From assembly GCF_009498275.1 (NCBI RefSeq), contig NZ_CP045643.1, forward strand, positions 5,146,001 through 5,210,000: a stretch of 64,000 nt of DNA. The letters run 5' to 3'. Position 1 is the stretch's first letter. Each line of letters opens with the position of its first letter. The notes under the pieces are model-generated. The model saw only the letters and a list, made by a program, of their open reading frames with translations. It was not told the DNA's origin and made no database searches. This document shows, piece by piece, positions 9,363 to 17,308 of this stretch. The position numbers and the translations under genes are program-made. This DNA is from Streptomyces fagopyri. Lineage in GTDB: Bacteria > Actinomycetota > Actinomycetes > Streptomycetales > Streptomycetaceae.

Positions 9363-10484
9363 GTGACTGCCAACGCCGCCTCCCGCGCCGCCGAGATCCT
9401 CTCCCGCCCCGTCGCCCTGAACGGCCTGACCGTCCCGAACCGGATCGTGATGGCACCGATGACCCGGCAGTTCTCGCCGGGCGGCGTGCCGGGCGAGAAC
9501 GTCGTCGGGTACTACGCCCGCCGTGCCGCCGCGGGCGTCGGCCTCATCGTCACCGAGGGCACCTACGTCGGCCACGAGTCGGCCGGGCAGAGCGACCGCG
9601 TCCCGCGCTTCCACGGCGAGGAGCAGCTCGCGGGCTGGACGAAGGTCGCGGACGCGGTGCACGCGGCGGGCGGCACGATCGTGCCCCAGCTGTGGCACAT
9701 CGGCATGGTGCGTGAGGCGGGCCAGCCGCCGTTCGCCGACGCCCCGCCGGTCGGGCCGTCCGGTCTGACCGCCGAGGGCGCCGAGGTCACCGGCAGGGCC
9801 ATGACCCAGCGGGACCTGGACGACGTCATCGAGGCGTTCGCGAAGGCGGCGGCCGACGCCGAGCGCATCGGCTTCGACGGCGTCGAGCTGCACGGCGCGC
9901 ACGGCTACCTGCTCGACCAGTTCCTGTGGTCGGGCACCAACCGCCGCACCGACGCGTACGGCGGCGACCCCGTGGCACGGGCCAGGTTCTCGGCGGAGAT
10001 CGCGGCCGCCGTCCGCGACGCGGTCTCGCCGGACTTCCCGGTCATATTCCGCTACTCGCAGTGGAAGCAGCAGGCGTACGAGGCCCGGCTCGCCGAGACC
10101 CCGGAGGAGCTGGAGGCGATCCTGGCCCCGCTGGCCGAGGCCGGCGTGGACGTCTTCCACGCCTCCACCCGCCGCTACTGGCTCCCCGAGTTCGACGGCT
10201 CCGACCTCAACCTGGCGGGCTGGACGAAGAAGCTGACGGGCAAGCCGGTCATCAGTGTCGGTTCGGTCGGCCTCGACGGCGAGTTCCTGAAGGCCTTCCA
10301 GGGTGAGGGTTCCTCCGTCCGGGGCATCGACGACCTCCTCGACCGTCTGGAGCGCGACGAGTTCGACCTCGTCGCCGTCGGCCGCGCGCTGCTCCAGGAC
10401 CCGGAGTGGGCGGCGAAGGTCCTCGCCGGCCGCTTCGACGAGCTGAAGGCGTACGACGCGGCGGCGCTGCGCACGCTCAGCTGA
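9363..10484 (+). CDS. NADH:flavin oxidoreductase, old yellow enzyme family
   Basis: A 373-residue FMN-dependent TIM-barrel ene-reductase/dienoyl-reductase-type protein. Family features are IVMAPMTRQ (FMN-contacting loop), GLIVTEGTYVG, the PQLWHIG strand, GVELHGAHGYLLDQFLW with the active-site His pair, NRRTDAYGG, and a C-terminal VAVGRALLQDPEWAAKV phosphate-binding segment. The GTG start at 9363 is chosen because GAGGAG lies 9 nt upstream; the longer in-frame opening at 9312 has no such site. The physiological substrate cannot be told from sequence. It is monocistronic, with a long perfect hairpin downstream. Confidence 0.9.
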   Translation: MTANAASRAAEILSRPVALNGLTVPNRIVMAPMTRQFSPGGVPGENVVGYYARRAAAGVGLIVTEGTYVGHESAGQSDRVPRFHGEEQLAGWTKVADAVHAAGGTIVPQLWHIGMVREAGQPPFADAPPVGPSGLTAEGAEVTGRAMTQRDLDDVIEAFAKAAADAERIGFDGVELHGAHGYLLDQFLWSGTNRRTDAYGGDPVARARFSAEIAAAVRDAVSPDFPVIFRYSQWKQQAYEARLAETPEELEAILAPLAEAGVDVFHASTRRYWLPEFDGSDLNLAGWTKKLTGKPVISVGSVGLDGEFLKAFQGEGSSVRGIDDLLDRLERDEFDLVAVGRALLQDPEWAAKVLAGRFDELKAYDAAALRTLS

Positions 10485-10506
10485 CCGCCGCCCGGGGCGG
10501 GGCCGA

Positions 10507-10545
10507 GGCCCAAGGCTGAACCCGGCCCGGGTTCAGCCTTGGGCC
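10507..10545 (+). terminator. Perfect 17-bp stem terminator after the ene-reductase gene
   Basis: GGCCCAAGGCTGAACCC (10507-10523) pairs exactly with 10529-10545 around a 5-nt loop. It lies 22 bp after the stop codon. Its right arm is the start of the tandem array that follows. Confidence 0.85.
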
Positions 10546-10628
10546 TGGCTCTTGCCCGGCCCGGGTTCAGCCTTGGGCCTGGCTCTTGCCCGGGCCTGGC
10601 TCTTGCCCGGGCCTGGCCCTTGCCCGGC
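10526..10628 (+). repeat. 17/34-bp tandem repeats next to the terminator
   Basis: CCTGGCTCTTGCCCGGG-type 17-mers recur at 10544, 10578, 10595 and 10612 (the last with one change). A longer 34-bp unit that also includes GTTCAGCCTTGGG occurs at about 10526 and 10560. The array appears to have grown from the right arm of the terminator hairpin. The remaining bases to 10889 hold no gene that I can support; several strings of G/C-rich simple sequence are present. Confidence 0.7.
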
Positions 10629-10889
10629 ACCGGCCCGATCTTGGCCTCGGTCCGGCTGTGCTCGGCCCGGGTCGCGTGCGGTCCGGAATCGTTTCGTTCG
10701 GGGTCGGGGGCGGGGCCGGGGTTCAGGTCCCGGGCCGACCCGATGGGTTCGTGGGTGAGCGGCGGGCGGGTGTGCGGGTGGTTGTCGTCGGTGTGGCCGG
10801 TGAACACTCGCGCGCGGGTGTGAGCCGGCGCGGTGCGGATCCGTACCGTGGTGGTGTCGCTGCGCCGAGCCACCAGTGAGGGGTCACCC

Positions 10890-12440
10890 ATGACGACAGC
10901 CGAGTCCCGTGAGCAGGCCGCCGGGTTCGCCGGGCCGGTGGTGCGGACCGCGAGCGGTGCGGTGCGCGGACGCCGGGAGGACGGCCTCGCCGTCTTCCGG
11001 GGCATCCCGTTCGCGCGGCCGCCGGTGGGGGAGGCGCGGTTCGCCGCGCCGCGACCCCCGCGTGCCTGGGACGGGACACGGGACGCGTACTCCTTCGGGC
11101 CGCCGCCCCCGCAGGAGACGGGGCTCCAGGGCCGTACCGGTGCGCCGGCCGCCCCGGCGGGCGACGACTGGCTGACGGTGAACGTCTGGACGCCCGACCC
11201 GGATCCGGCCGCCCGCCGCCCGGTGATGGTGTGGATCTACGGCGGCGCCTACAAGCTCGGCCACTCCGGCAGCCCCGGTTACGACGCCCGGCTCATCGCC
11301 CGCGACGGCGATCTCGTCGTCGTCACCCTCAACTACCGCGTCGGCGTCGAGGGTTTCGCCAGGATCGAGGGGGCGCCCGCCAACCGGGGCCTGCTCGACC
11401 AGGTCGCCGCCCTGGAATGGGTGCGCGAGAACATCACGGCGTTCGGCGGCGATCCCGGACAGGTCACCGTCTTCGGCGAGTCGGCCGGTGCCGGTTCGGT
11501 GGCGTCGCTGCTGGCCATGCCGCGGGCCGCCGGACTGTTCCGGCGGGCGATCGCGCAGTCCGTGCCGGGCCCGTTCTTCTCGGACGAGCTGGCCCGGGAC
11601 ATCGCGTCCGCCATCGCCGCCGAGGCGGGACTGCGCCCGACCGCCGCCGACCTGGCCACCGTCGATCCACGCCGGCTGCCCGAGGCGGGGGCCGCGGTGG
11701 GGGCCGGCATGCGCGCCCACCAGGAGCGGTGGGGACCGGTCGCCCACACGATGACGCCCTTCTCACCGGTCGTCGACGGCGAGGTGCTGCCGACCACGCC
11801 CTGGCAGGCGCTGGCGGCCGGCGCGGCACGGGACGTGGAGCTGATCACCGGGCACAACCGGGACGAGTTCCGGCTGTTCATGGCGCTCGGCGGCTCGCTC
11901 GGGCAGATCACCGACGAGGACGCGACGGCCGCCCTGCGCAGGTTCGCACCGGGTCCGGACGGCGAACGGGCCTACCGAGCCGCCTTCCCCGACGCCTCGC
12001 CGGGCGAGCTGTACGAACGCGTCCACACCGACTGGCTGTTCGCCATGCCCTCCCTGCACCTGGCCGAGGCGCAGATCACCGGCGGCGGCCGTGCGCACGT
12101 CTACGAGCTGACCTGGCCGGCCCCGGGCGGCGGCGGTGTCCTGGGCGCCTGCCACGGCCTGGACGTCCCGCTGCTGTTCGGTACGTTCGGCGCGGACCTC
12201 GGCGCGCTGGTGTTCGCGGGTGCCGGGCCCACGCCCGAGGCGGAGGCGTTGTCGTCCCGGCTGCGCGCGTCCTGGACGGCGTTCGCGACGTCGGGCGATC
12301 CGGGCTGGCCGGCGTACGAGACCGGGCGACGCCTGACGCAGGTCCTCGACGCCGACCCCGTGGTCACCGGCTACCCGCGGGAGACGGCGCGGAGGCTCTG
12401 GGAGGGATACGACTTCCCGGCGCTGCCGCTGGCGGGGTGA
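10890..12440 (+). CDS. Carboxylesterase, type B (alpha/beta hydrolase)
   Basis: A 516-residue esterase of the cholinesterase/carboxylesterase type. Motifs in order are the FRGIPFARPPVGEARF entry segment, WIYGGAY (oxyanion-hole loop), GDPGQVTVFGESAGAGS with the nucleophile Ser, and a late GACHGLDVPLLFG with the catalytic His. The acidic member is probably the Glu/Asp in the GHNRDEFR region. No signal peptide is seen, so it is probably cytosolic. ATG 10890 follows GAGGGG at 8-13 nt; an upstream in-frame ATG at 10833 lacks this. The gene converges with the next one across 63 bp. Confidence 0.9.
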   Translation: MTTAESREQAAGFAGPVVRTASGAVRGRREDGLAVFRGIPFARPPVGEARFAAPRPPRAWDGTRDAYSFGPPPPQETGLQGRTGAPAAPAGDDWLTVNVWTPDPDPAARRPVMVWIYGGAYKLGHSGSPGYDARLIARDGDLVVVTLNYRVGVEGFARIEGAPANRGLLDQVAALEWVRENITAFGGDPGQVTVFGESAGAGSVASLLAMPRAAGLFRRAIAQSVPGPFFSDELARDIASAIAAEAGLRPTAADLATVDPRRLPEAGAAVGAGMRAHQERWGPVAHTMTPFSPVVDGEVLPTTPWQALAAGAARDVELITGHNRDEFRLFMALGGSLGQITDEDATAALRRFAPGPDGERAYRAAFPDASPGELYERVHTDWLFAMPSLHLAEAQITGGGRAHVYELTWPAPGGGGVLGACHGLDVPLLFGTFGADLGALVFAGAGPTPEAEALSSRLRASWTAFATSGDPGWPAYETGRRLTQVLDADPVVTGYPRETARRLWEGYDFPALPLAG

Positions 12441-12503
12441 GGGACGGGGGCCGGCGGGGCCCGCCTCCGTACCGTCTGCCGGTCTGGTGGCCGGGGACCC
12501 GGG

Positions 12504-13091
12504 CTACAGGTTTCCCATCGGTTCGATGTCGACCTTGACCGGTGTGCCCCAGATGCGCAGCACCTCGTAGTCGGTGAACTCGTGGACCAGGCGGTAGGCC
12601 ATCCCCGGCCGGGGCGTGCGGCGCTCCGCGGCGAGATAGCGCTCGGCCTCCTGGCGGTCGCGGCGCGGGGTGCCGCACAGCGCCCAGGCCTGTCCCGTCC
12701 ACACCTCCGGGAGCCAGCGCTGCTGGGGCTGGGGGCGGTCGGCGCGCACGCCGTACCGGGACATCGCGCGCTCGGGGGACTCGTCCGGGCCGGTGGGGCG
12801 GGCGTGCGCGTAGGCGTCGTTGACCTCGGTGCGGCGGGCTGCGCGACGGCGCGTCTCACAGAGCAGGCAGAGGTCGGCGGCGGCCGCGTCCACCGGGCCG
12901 TTCGGGTGCTCGGCGCAGCGGGTCGTGGGCACCGCCGTGGTGACCGTCTCCTCCAGCAGGTCCAGGGCCCGCTTGAGGTCGGCCTTGACCTCGTGCAGCT
13001 TCGCGTCGGGCGTGTCGGCGTTCAGCGCGTCGCCGTGCTCGCCGAGGACGCGCAGGGCCCGGCCGAGGGCGGTCAGCTGTGCGTGGTTCAT
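12504..13091 (-). CDS. Hypothetical protein with putative zinc knuckle
   Basis: A 195-residue protein that I do not recognise. Residues 10-50 look helical (a DALNADTPDAKLHEVKADLKRALDLLEETV coiled-coil-like stretch). A Cys/His set follows, CAEHPNG ... LCLLCETRRR, which could bind zinc. The C-terminal half has WTGQAWALCGTPRRDRQEAERYLA and ends in a beta-like segment, VLRIWGTPVKVDIEPMGNL. The start at ATG 13091 is the first after a gap; an upstream GTG opening to 13199 has worse codon use. It lies 145 bp beyond the end of murQ on the same strand and may be its distal neighbour in an operon; nothing ties it to cell-wall recycling directly. Confidence 0.7.
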   Translation of the reverse strand: MNHAQLTALGRALRVLGEHGDALNADTPDAKLHEVKADLKRALDLLEETVTTAVPTTRCAEHPNGPVDAAAADLCLLCETRRRAARRTEVNDAYAHARPTGPDESPERAMSRYGVRADRPQPQQRWLPEVWTGQAWALCGTPRRDRQEAERYLAAERRTPRPGMAYRLVHEFTDYEVLRIWGTPVKVDIEPMGNL

Positions 13092-13236
13092 GCGTCCACC
13101 CTGCCACGCCGCACCGACAACCCGGCGGGGCCGGGGAGAGGGGCCGCCCGGAGGGACCGTCGTGCGCGGCGGCCGGGCGTGCGAGACCGTTCCCCGCACG
13201 CGCCCCGGCCGCGGGCGTACGCCGCGGGCGTGCCGG

Positions 13237-14184
13237 TCAGCGGGGTGCCGTCGCGAGTGCCGCGCGCAGGTGGCCGTCGTTCTCCTCCAGGAGGCGGGCC
13301 GCCGTCGGTCCGTCCACCCCGCCGAGGAGGGCGAGGATGGCGTTCTTGACCTCTCCGCCGGTGGCCGTGAGGGCCTGCTCGATCTCCTCGTCCGAGGCGC
13401 CGGTCGCGAGCGCGACGATGCGCCGGGAGCGGGCGCGGAGTTTCTCGTTCGAGGCCCGGACGTCGACCATCAGGTTCCCGTACGTCTTGCCGAGCCGGAT
13501 CATCGTGATCGTCGAGAACATGTTGAGGACGAGTTTCTGGGCCGTGCCCGCCTTCAGGCGGGTGGAGCCGGTCAGCAGCTCGGGGCCGACGACGATCTCG
13601 ATGCCGTGCTCGGCGGCGGCCGCGAGCGCGCTGTCCGCGTTGCAGGACAGGCCGATGGTCAACGCGCCGTGTGCGCGGGCGTGTTCGACGGCGCCGACGG
13701 CGTACGGGGTGCGGCCGGAGGCGGAGATGCCGACCACCGTGTCGTCGGGGGTCAGGGAGAGTGCCTCCAGGTCGGCCGCCGCCAGTTCCCTGGAGTCCTC
13801 GGCGCCCTCGACCGAGGTGACCATGGCGCCGGGGCCGCCCGCGATGAGGCCCACGACCTCGGAGGGGTCGGTGTTGAAGGTCGGCGGGCACTCGGAGGCG
13901 TCCAGGATTCCGAGGCGGCCCGCGGTGCCCGCGCCCGCGTAGATCAGCCGGCCGCCGCGGGACATCCGCTCCGCGATGTCGTCGATCGCGGCGGCGATGA
14001 CGGGGAGCCGCTCCGCGACGGCCGCCGGCACGGTCGCGTCCTCGGCGTTCATGAGCTTCGTGATCTCCAGCGTCGGCAGCCGGTCGATCTCGGAGAGTTC
14101 GGGGCGGAACGCCTCGGTGGTCAGCGTCTCCAGCTCGGCACGCAGATCGCGGTGGTTGGAGGAGGCGTCGGCGGTGGAGGTCAT
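13237..14184 (-). CDS. murQ: N-acetylmuramic acid 6-phosphate etherase
   Basis: A 315-residue single-SIS-domain etherase that cleaves the lactyl ether of MurNAc-6-phosphate, giving GlcNAc-6-phosphate and D-lactate in cell-wall recycling. Features are LTTEAFRPELSEIDRLPTLEI at the start, GGRLIYAGAGTAGRLGILDASECPPTF (SIS sugar-phosphate site with the catalytic Glu), VVGISASGRTPYAVGA, GSTRLKAGTAQKLVLNM, and a C-terminal helical UBA-like segment. Length matches the family. Its regulator gene lies 154 bp upstream on the same strand, which is strong context for a muropeptide-recycling unit. Confidence 0.95.
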   Translation of the reverse strand: MTSTADASSNHRDLRAELETLTTEAFRPELSEIDRLPTLEITKLMNAEDATVPAAVAERLPVIAAAIDDIAERMSRGGRLIYAGAGTAGRLGILDASECPPTFNTDPSEVVGLIAGGPGAMVTSVEGAEDSRELAAADLEALSLTPDDTVVGISASGRTPYAVGAVEHARAHGALTIGLSCNADSALAAAAEHGIEIVVGPELLTGSTRLKAGTAQKLVLNMFSTITMIRLGKTYGNLMVDVRASNEKLRARSRRIVALATGASDEEIEQALTATGGEVKNAILALLGGVDGPTAARLLEENDGHLRAALATAPR

Positions 14185-14338
14185 GTGGAGCGGCTCTTTC
14201 CGGTGCGGGGTGACAAGGGTGTGCCCTATCGGGGGCGCTGGGGTGGGACCGGTGCGGTCCGGTCGCGTGGGCGGGCCGGGCGGGAGCGGCCCGGTGTTCT
14301 CGTACGGTCTCCGGCCTCTTTCGGCCCGTGGCGGTGCG

Positions 14339-15262
14339 CTACCGCGTACGCCTCCGGGGGGCGTGCCGGTGTGCCAGCGCCTCGTACGACGCGGCCAGCG
14401 CGGGCGCCGCCGTCTCGTACGTCCGCTGCGCGACCCCCACGAACAGGCAGTCGACCACCAGCAGCTGGCTGGTGCGGGAGGACATCGCCGCCGGGCGCAG
14501 CTCGCTCTCGCGGGCCGTGGAGGTGGTGAGGATGTGGTCCGCGTACTGCGTCACGGGCCCGTCCGGGCGGCCGGTGATCGCGATCGTGGTGGCCCCGCGC
14601 TCGAAGGCGACCCGGAGCGGCTCGATGACGTCGCCGGTGGCGCCGGAGTGGGTGATCGCGACGGCCACGTCCTTGGCGCGCAGTTGCACCGCGTTGGTGA
14701 CGGCGAGGTGCGGGTCGCTGTGCGGGTGGGCTATGAGTCCGATGCGCAGGAGCTTCTGGGCGAGGTCCTGGGCGACGAGCCCGGACGCGCCGACCCCGTA
14801 GATGTCGACGCGGCGGGCGGTGGCGAGCGCGGCGACGGCAGCGCCGAGCTGGACCGTGTCGAGCGCGGCCGCGGTGTCGGCGAGGGTCTGCTGCTCGTCG
14901 TAGGCGAGCTTGGCGACGACGTCGGCGATGGGGTCGTCGACCGCTATGTCGGCGGTGACCGCGGGGGCGCGGCCCGACTGCTGCTGGGCGGCGAGGCCCG
15001 CGAGCGCGAGGCGCAGGTCGCGGTAGCCGGGGTAGCCCAGGAGGCGGGCGGTGCGCACGACCGTCGCCTCGCTGGTGCCGGTGAGCTCGGCGAGGCCGGT
15101 GACCGTGAGGGACGCGCAGCCGGCCGGGTCGGCGGCGACGGCCTCGGCGACCCGCTGCATGGAACGGGTCATCGACGGAGCCAGCGTCCGCACCTTGGCC
15201 GCGAGGGCGGCCGGAGCGGGCGGGGCCTCACCGGCGAAAATTTCCTTCACTTCTCGGGTCAC
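14339..15262 (-). CDS. murR: MurR/RpiR-family transcriptional regulator
   Basis: A 307-residue repressor-type protein with an N-terminal RpiR helix-turn-helix (SLTVTGLAELTGTSEATVVRTARLLGYPGYRDLR, residues about 55-90). A C-terminal SIS domain follows (VDIYGVGASGLVAQDLAQKL ... AITHSGATGDVIEPL ... TTIAITG) that would sense a sugar phosphate, presumably MurNAc-6-P given murQ next door. I place the start at GTG 15262. A promoter (TTGACC at 15293-15298, TATCTT at 15269-15274, spacer 18 bp, minus strand) would begin the transcript at or next to this GTG, i.e. leaderless. A longer in-frame opening to 15340 would run upstream of that promoter. Confidence 0.88.
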   Translation of the reverse strand: MTREVKEIFAGEAPPAPAALAAKVRTLAPSMTRSMQRVAEAVAADPAGCASLTVTGLAELTGTSEATVVRTARLLGYPGYRDLRLALAGLAAQQQSGRAPAVTADIAVDDPIADVVAKLAYDEQQTLADTAAALDTVQLGAAVAALATARRVDIYGVGASGLVAQDLAQKLLRIGLIAHPHSDPHLAVTNAVQLRAKDVAVAITHSGATGDVIEPLRVAFERGATTIAITGRPDGPVTQYADHILTTSTARESELRPAAMSSRTSQLLVVDCLFVGVAQRTYETAAPALAASYEALAHRHAPRRRTR

Positions 15263-15298
15263 CTCTGAAAGATATTTTCTGCTGGGGTATCCGGTCAA
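15262..15298 (-). promoter_or_regulatory. Leaderless promoter of the murR-like gene with candidate self-operator
   Basis: On the minus strand, TTGACC (15293-15298), an 18-bp spacer and TATCTT (15269-15274) form a near-consensus promoter. Transcription should start at about 15262, the GTG codon itself. The near-palindrome GAAAGATATTTTC (15267-15279) covers the -10 and fits the A/T-rich GAAA...TTTC form of RpiR-class operators. It lies between the divergent genes starting at 15262 and 15318, so one site could control both. Confidence 0.6.
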
Positions 15299-15317
15299 GG
15301 GTGCGCACAATGGGTGC

Positions 15318-15713
15318 ATGGCCCCCCACAGTGATCCCATCAGCCCTCTGGAGCAGGCGTTGCACGCGGCTCGTGCCCTCGTCCTGGCCGACCTGGTCGC
15401 CGGGGAGGTGGCCGAGGCGGACGTCGTCTCGCTCGTCGAGGACTCGGTGGTGCAGCGCCGCTGGTGGGTCGAGCAGTGGCCGGAGGGTGCCGGTTATGTC
15501 GCCGGACTGGTCGCCCAGGACGTCCAGGACGCGCTCCTGGAGCGGTACGGACGGTGGCCGCTGTGCCCGGTCTGCGGCTCCGGGGACCCGCACGCGCTCG
15601 ACGTCGAGCCGGAGTTGGGGCCCGACCCGCACTGGGTGTGCCACAAGGCCGGTGTGAAGGTCGCGTCGGTGGGCACCCTGGCATCGGCCTCCGGCGACAC
15701 CCCGTCCTCGTGA
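15318..15713 (+). CDS. Conserved hypothetical protein with C-terminal zinc-ribbon-like motif
   Basis: A 131-residue protein. The first 80 residues are helical and acidic (LEQALHAARALVLADLVAGEVAEADVVSLVEDS ... GYVAGLVAQDVQDALLERYG). The end holds LCPVCGSGDPHALDVEP ... DPHWVCHKAG, i.e. CxxC followed by a Trp-Val-Cys-His pair, a likely zinc ribbon. I do not know its function. It is divergent from murR with 55 bp between the starts, so it may share the operator there. Its stop codon overlaps the next gene's GTG (GTGA), which indicates translational coupling. Confidence 0.75.
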   Translation: MAPHSDPISPLEQALHAARALVLADLVAGEVAEADVVSLVEDSVVQRRWWVEQWPEGAGYVAGLVAQDVQDALLERYGRWPLCPVCGSGDPHALDVEPELGPDPHWVCHKAGVKVASVGTLASASGDTPSS

Positions 15714-15994
15714 CCGTCTACATCGACCCGCCCACCTGGCCGGGGCACGGCCGCCTGTGGTCCCACCTGATCAGCGACAGGTCGTACGACGAACTGCACC
15801 GGTTCGCGGCCGGCCTCGGCGTCCCGACGCGCGCCTTCGAGCGCGACCACTACGACCTCCCGGCCCACCGTTACGCGGACGCCGTGCGCGCCGGGGCGGT
15901 GGAGGTCGGCAGCCGTGAGGTGGTGCGGCTGCTGTACGGGGCGGGGTTGCGCCGGCGCAAGCATCCGGGCCGGGGAGCGCCGGGACCGGCGTGA
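15710..15994 (+). CDS. DUF4031 domain protein
   Basis: A 94-residue protein matching DUF4031 as I know it. The family opens with VYIDPPxWPxHGRLWSHLISD, then DELHRFAAGLGVP and FERDHYDLPAHRYADAV. The conserved His, Asp and Tyr residues hint at a small metal-dependent enzyme, but no activity is established. The GTG start at 15710 overlaps the previous stop by 4 nt, so the pair is translationally coupled. The protein ends in a basic Pro/Gly tail. Confidence 0.8.
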   Translation: MTVYIDPPTWPGHGRLWSHLISDRSYDELHRFAAGLGVPTRAFERDHYDLPAHRYADAVRAGAVEVGSREVVRLLYGAGLRRRKHPGRGAPGPA

Positions 15995-16063
15995 GCCGGC
16001 GGTCACCGGCCGCCCCCGTCGCGGCCCCGGCGCCATGGAGAAGCGCGGGCCGGCCGTAAGCGG

Positions 16064-16160
16064 GCGGGACGGACGGCGGGGGCCGGGCGGCGTGGGCGGG
16101 GCGGGACGGACGGCGGGGGCCGGGCGGCGTGGGCGGGGCGGGACGGACGCGGCGGGCGGC
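16064..16160 (+). repeat. 37-bp tandem repeat, about 2.5 copies
   Basis: Units starting GCGGGACGGACGGCGGGGGC begin at 16064, 16101 and 16138, an exact 37-bp period; the last unit is partial and altered. The array lies in the convergent gap between DUF4031 and the next gene on the minus strand. There are no spacers, so this is not CRISPR. A second array with the same period but different sequence lies at 20487. Confidence 0.8.
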
Positions 16161-16180
16161 GTGGGCCCCGCGGGCGCGGG

Positions 16181-17308
16181 TCAGTCCTCGCGGGCGTACA
16201 CCCGCAGGGCCGGGTCCGGACCGGTCAGCTCGTACGCGAACTGGTCGGCGTCCTCGCTCACCCGGGTGAAACCGGCGCGCGCGACGACCCGTTGGGAGGC
16301 GGCGTTGTCCCGGTCTATGACCGCGAAGAGGACCTTCACATCGTCGCGGGCGAGGTACCGGGCGGCGAGGGCGCCGAGCGCCTCGGTCGCGTAGCCGTGG
16401 CCGCGGGCGCCTTCCGCGAGGTCGTAGCCGACCTCGGCGCGGCCCTCCTCGTCGGGTGCGCCGTGGAAGCCCAGGGCGCCGACGGCCGCACCGTCCGCGG
16501 TCCGTACGAGTACGAACATGCCCCACTCCGGGCGGTGCGCGCCCGCCTCGTACGCCTTCACGATCATCCCGGCGGCGTCCCGGGTGCCCTCGAAGGGGCC
16601 GCCCTCGATCCACCGGAAGCCGCCCGTGCCGCCCGCGAGCAGATCGGCGGCGGCCGCGGGTGTGACGCCCGCGAGGGTGAGCCGTTCGGCCTCGATCACC
16701 AGGTCGTTGTTCCAGCGCCACTCGGTGAGCGGGGCGCGGTCCGGCAGTTCGCCGCGGCCGGTCGCCCACAGCAGGGTGGGCCAGGGGGCGTGGCCGGGCC
16801 GCACGTGCGGGAAGATCCGGGCGAGGACGTCCTCGCACAGCTCGGCCGGGGGCTCGTAGGCGACCCCCAGCCCCTGTGCGATGTCGTGCGTGTGCAGCAG
16901 CACCTCGGTGACGCCCATCGCGGCGAAGCCCTCACGGCCGGCGCTGCGGAACGGGTAGGGGTGGAAGGCGCGCAGCTCGCGCGGTGCCGTACGGACGGCG
17001 GCGGCGAGCAGGGCGCCGGTCGCCTCGATCACGTCGACGACGTCCGCCGTGCCGGTGCCGTCGTCCATGACGATCTCGAAGGGCAGATAGGCGTCGCTCG
17101 CGCGGCCCGCCAACTGGCCCGCGTACGCGATGAGGTCGGACGCGATGTGCTCGGCCGTCCTCCGGCAGCTCCACTCCAGACGGCCCGCCCGCGCCCCGTC
17201 CCAGTCCCGTCCGGTCACCGTCCGCAGCAGTGCCACGGCCCCGGTGACGGCTTCCTGCACCCGGTCCCCACCCATGTCTCGCATGCCGGTGAGGATAGGC
17301 GCGCTCAC
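16181..17308 (-). CDS. Fusion protein: DinB/maleylpyruvate-isomerase-like domain + GNAT acetyltransferase
   Basis: A 375-residue two-domain protein. Residues 10-210 resemble the mycothiol-dependent maleylpyruvate isomerase / DinB-like four-helix fold. This part has LEWSCRRTAEHIASDLIAYAGQL with the metal His, and GVTEVLLHTHDIAQGLG with the HxHD-type motif. Residues 225-365 are a GNAT domain (GGPFEGTRDAAGMIVKAYEAG ... GRAEVGYDLAEGARGHGYATEALGAL ... VIDRDNAASQRVVARAGF), with the acetyl-CoA-binding R/Q-x-x-G-x-G/A region as GARGHGYA. Metal plus thiol chemistry joined to acetyl transfer suggests modification or detoxification of a small molecule. The GTG start overlaps the efflux gene's stop (GTGA). 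Confidence 0.82.
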   Translation of the reverse strand: MSAPILTGMRDMGGDRVQEAVTGAVALLRTVTGRDWDGARAGRLEWSCRRTAEHIASDLIAYAGQLAGRASDAYLPFEIVMDDGTGTADVVDVIEATGALLAAAVRTAPRELRAFHPYPFRSAGREGFAAMGVTEVLLHTHDIAQGLGVAYEPPAELCEDVLARIFPHVRPGHAPWPTLLWATGRGELPDRAPLTEWRWNNDLVIEAERLTLAGVTPAAAADLLAGGTGGFRWIEGGPFEGTRDAAGMIVKAYEAGAHRPEWGMFVLVRTADGAAVGALGFHGAPDEEGRAEVGYDLAEGARGHGYATEALGALAARYLARDDVKVLFAVIDRDNAASQRVVARAGFTRVSEDADQFAYELTGPDPALRVYARED

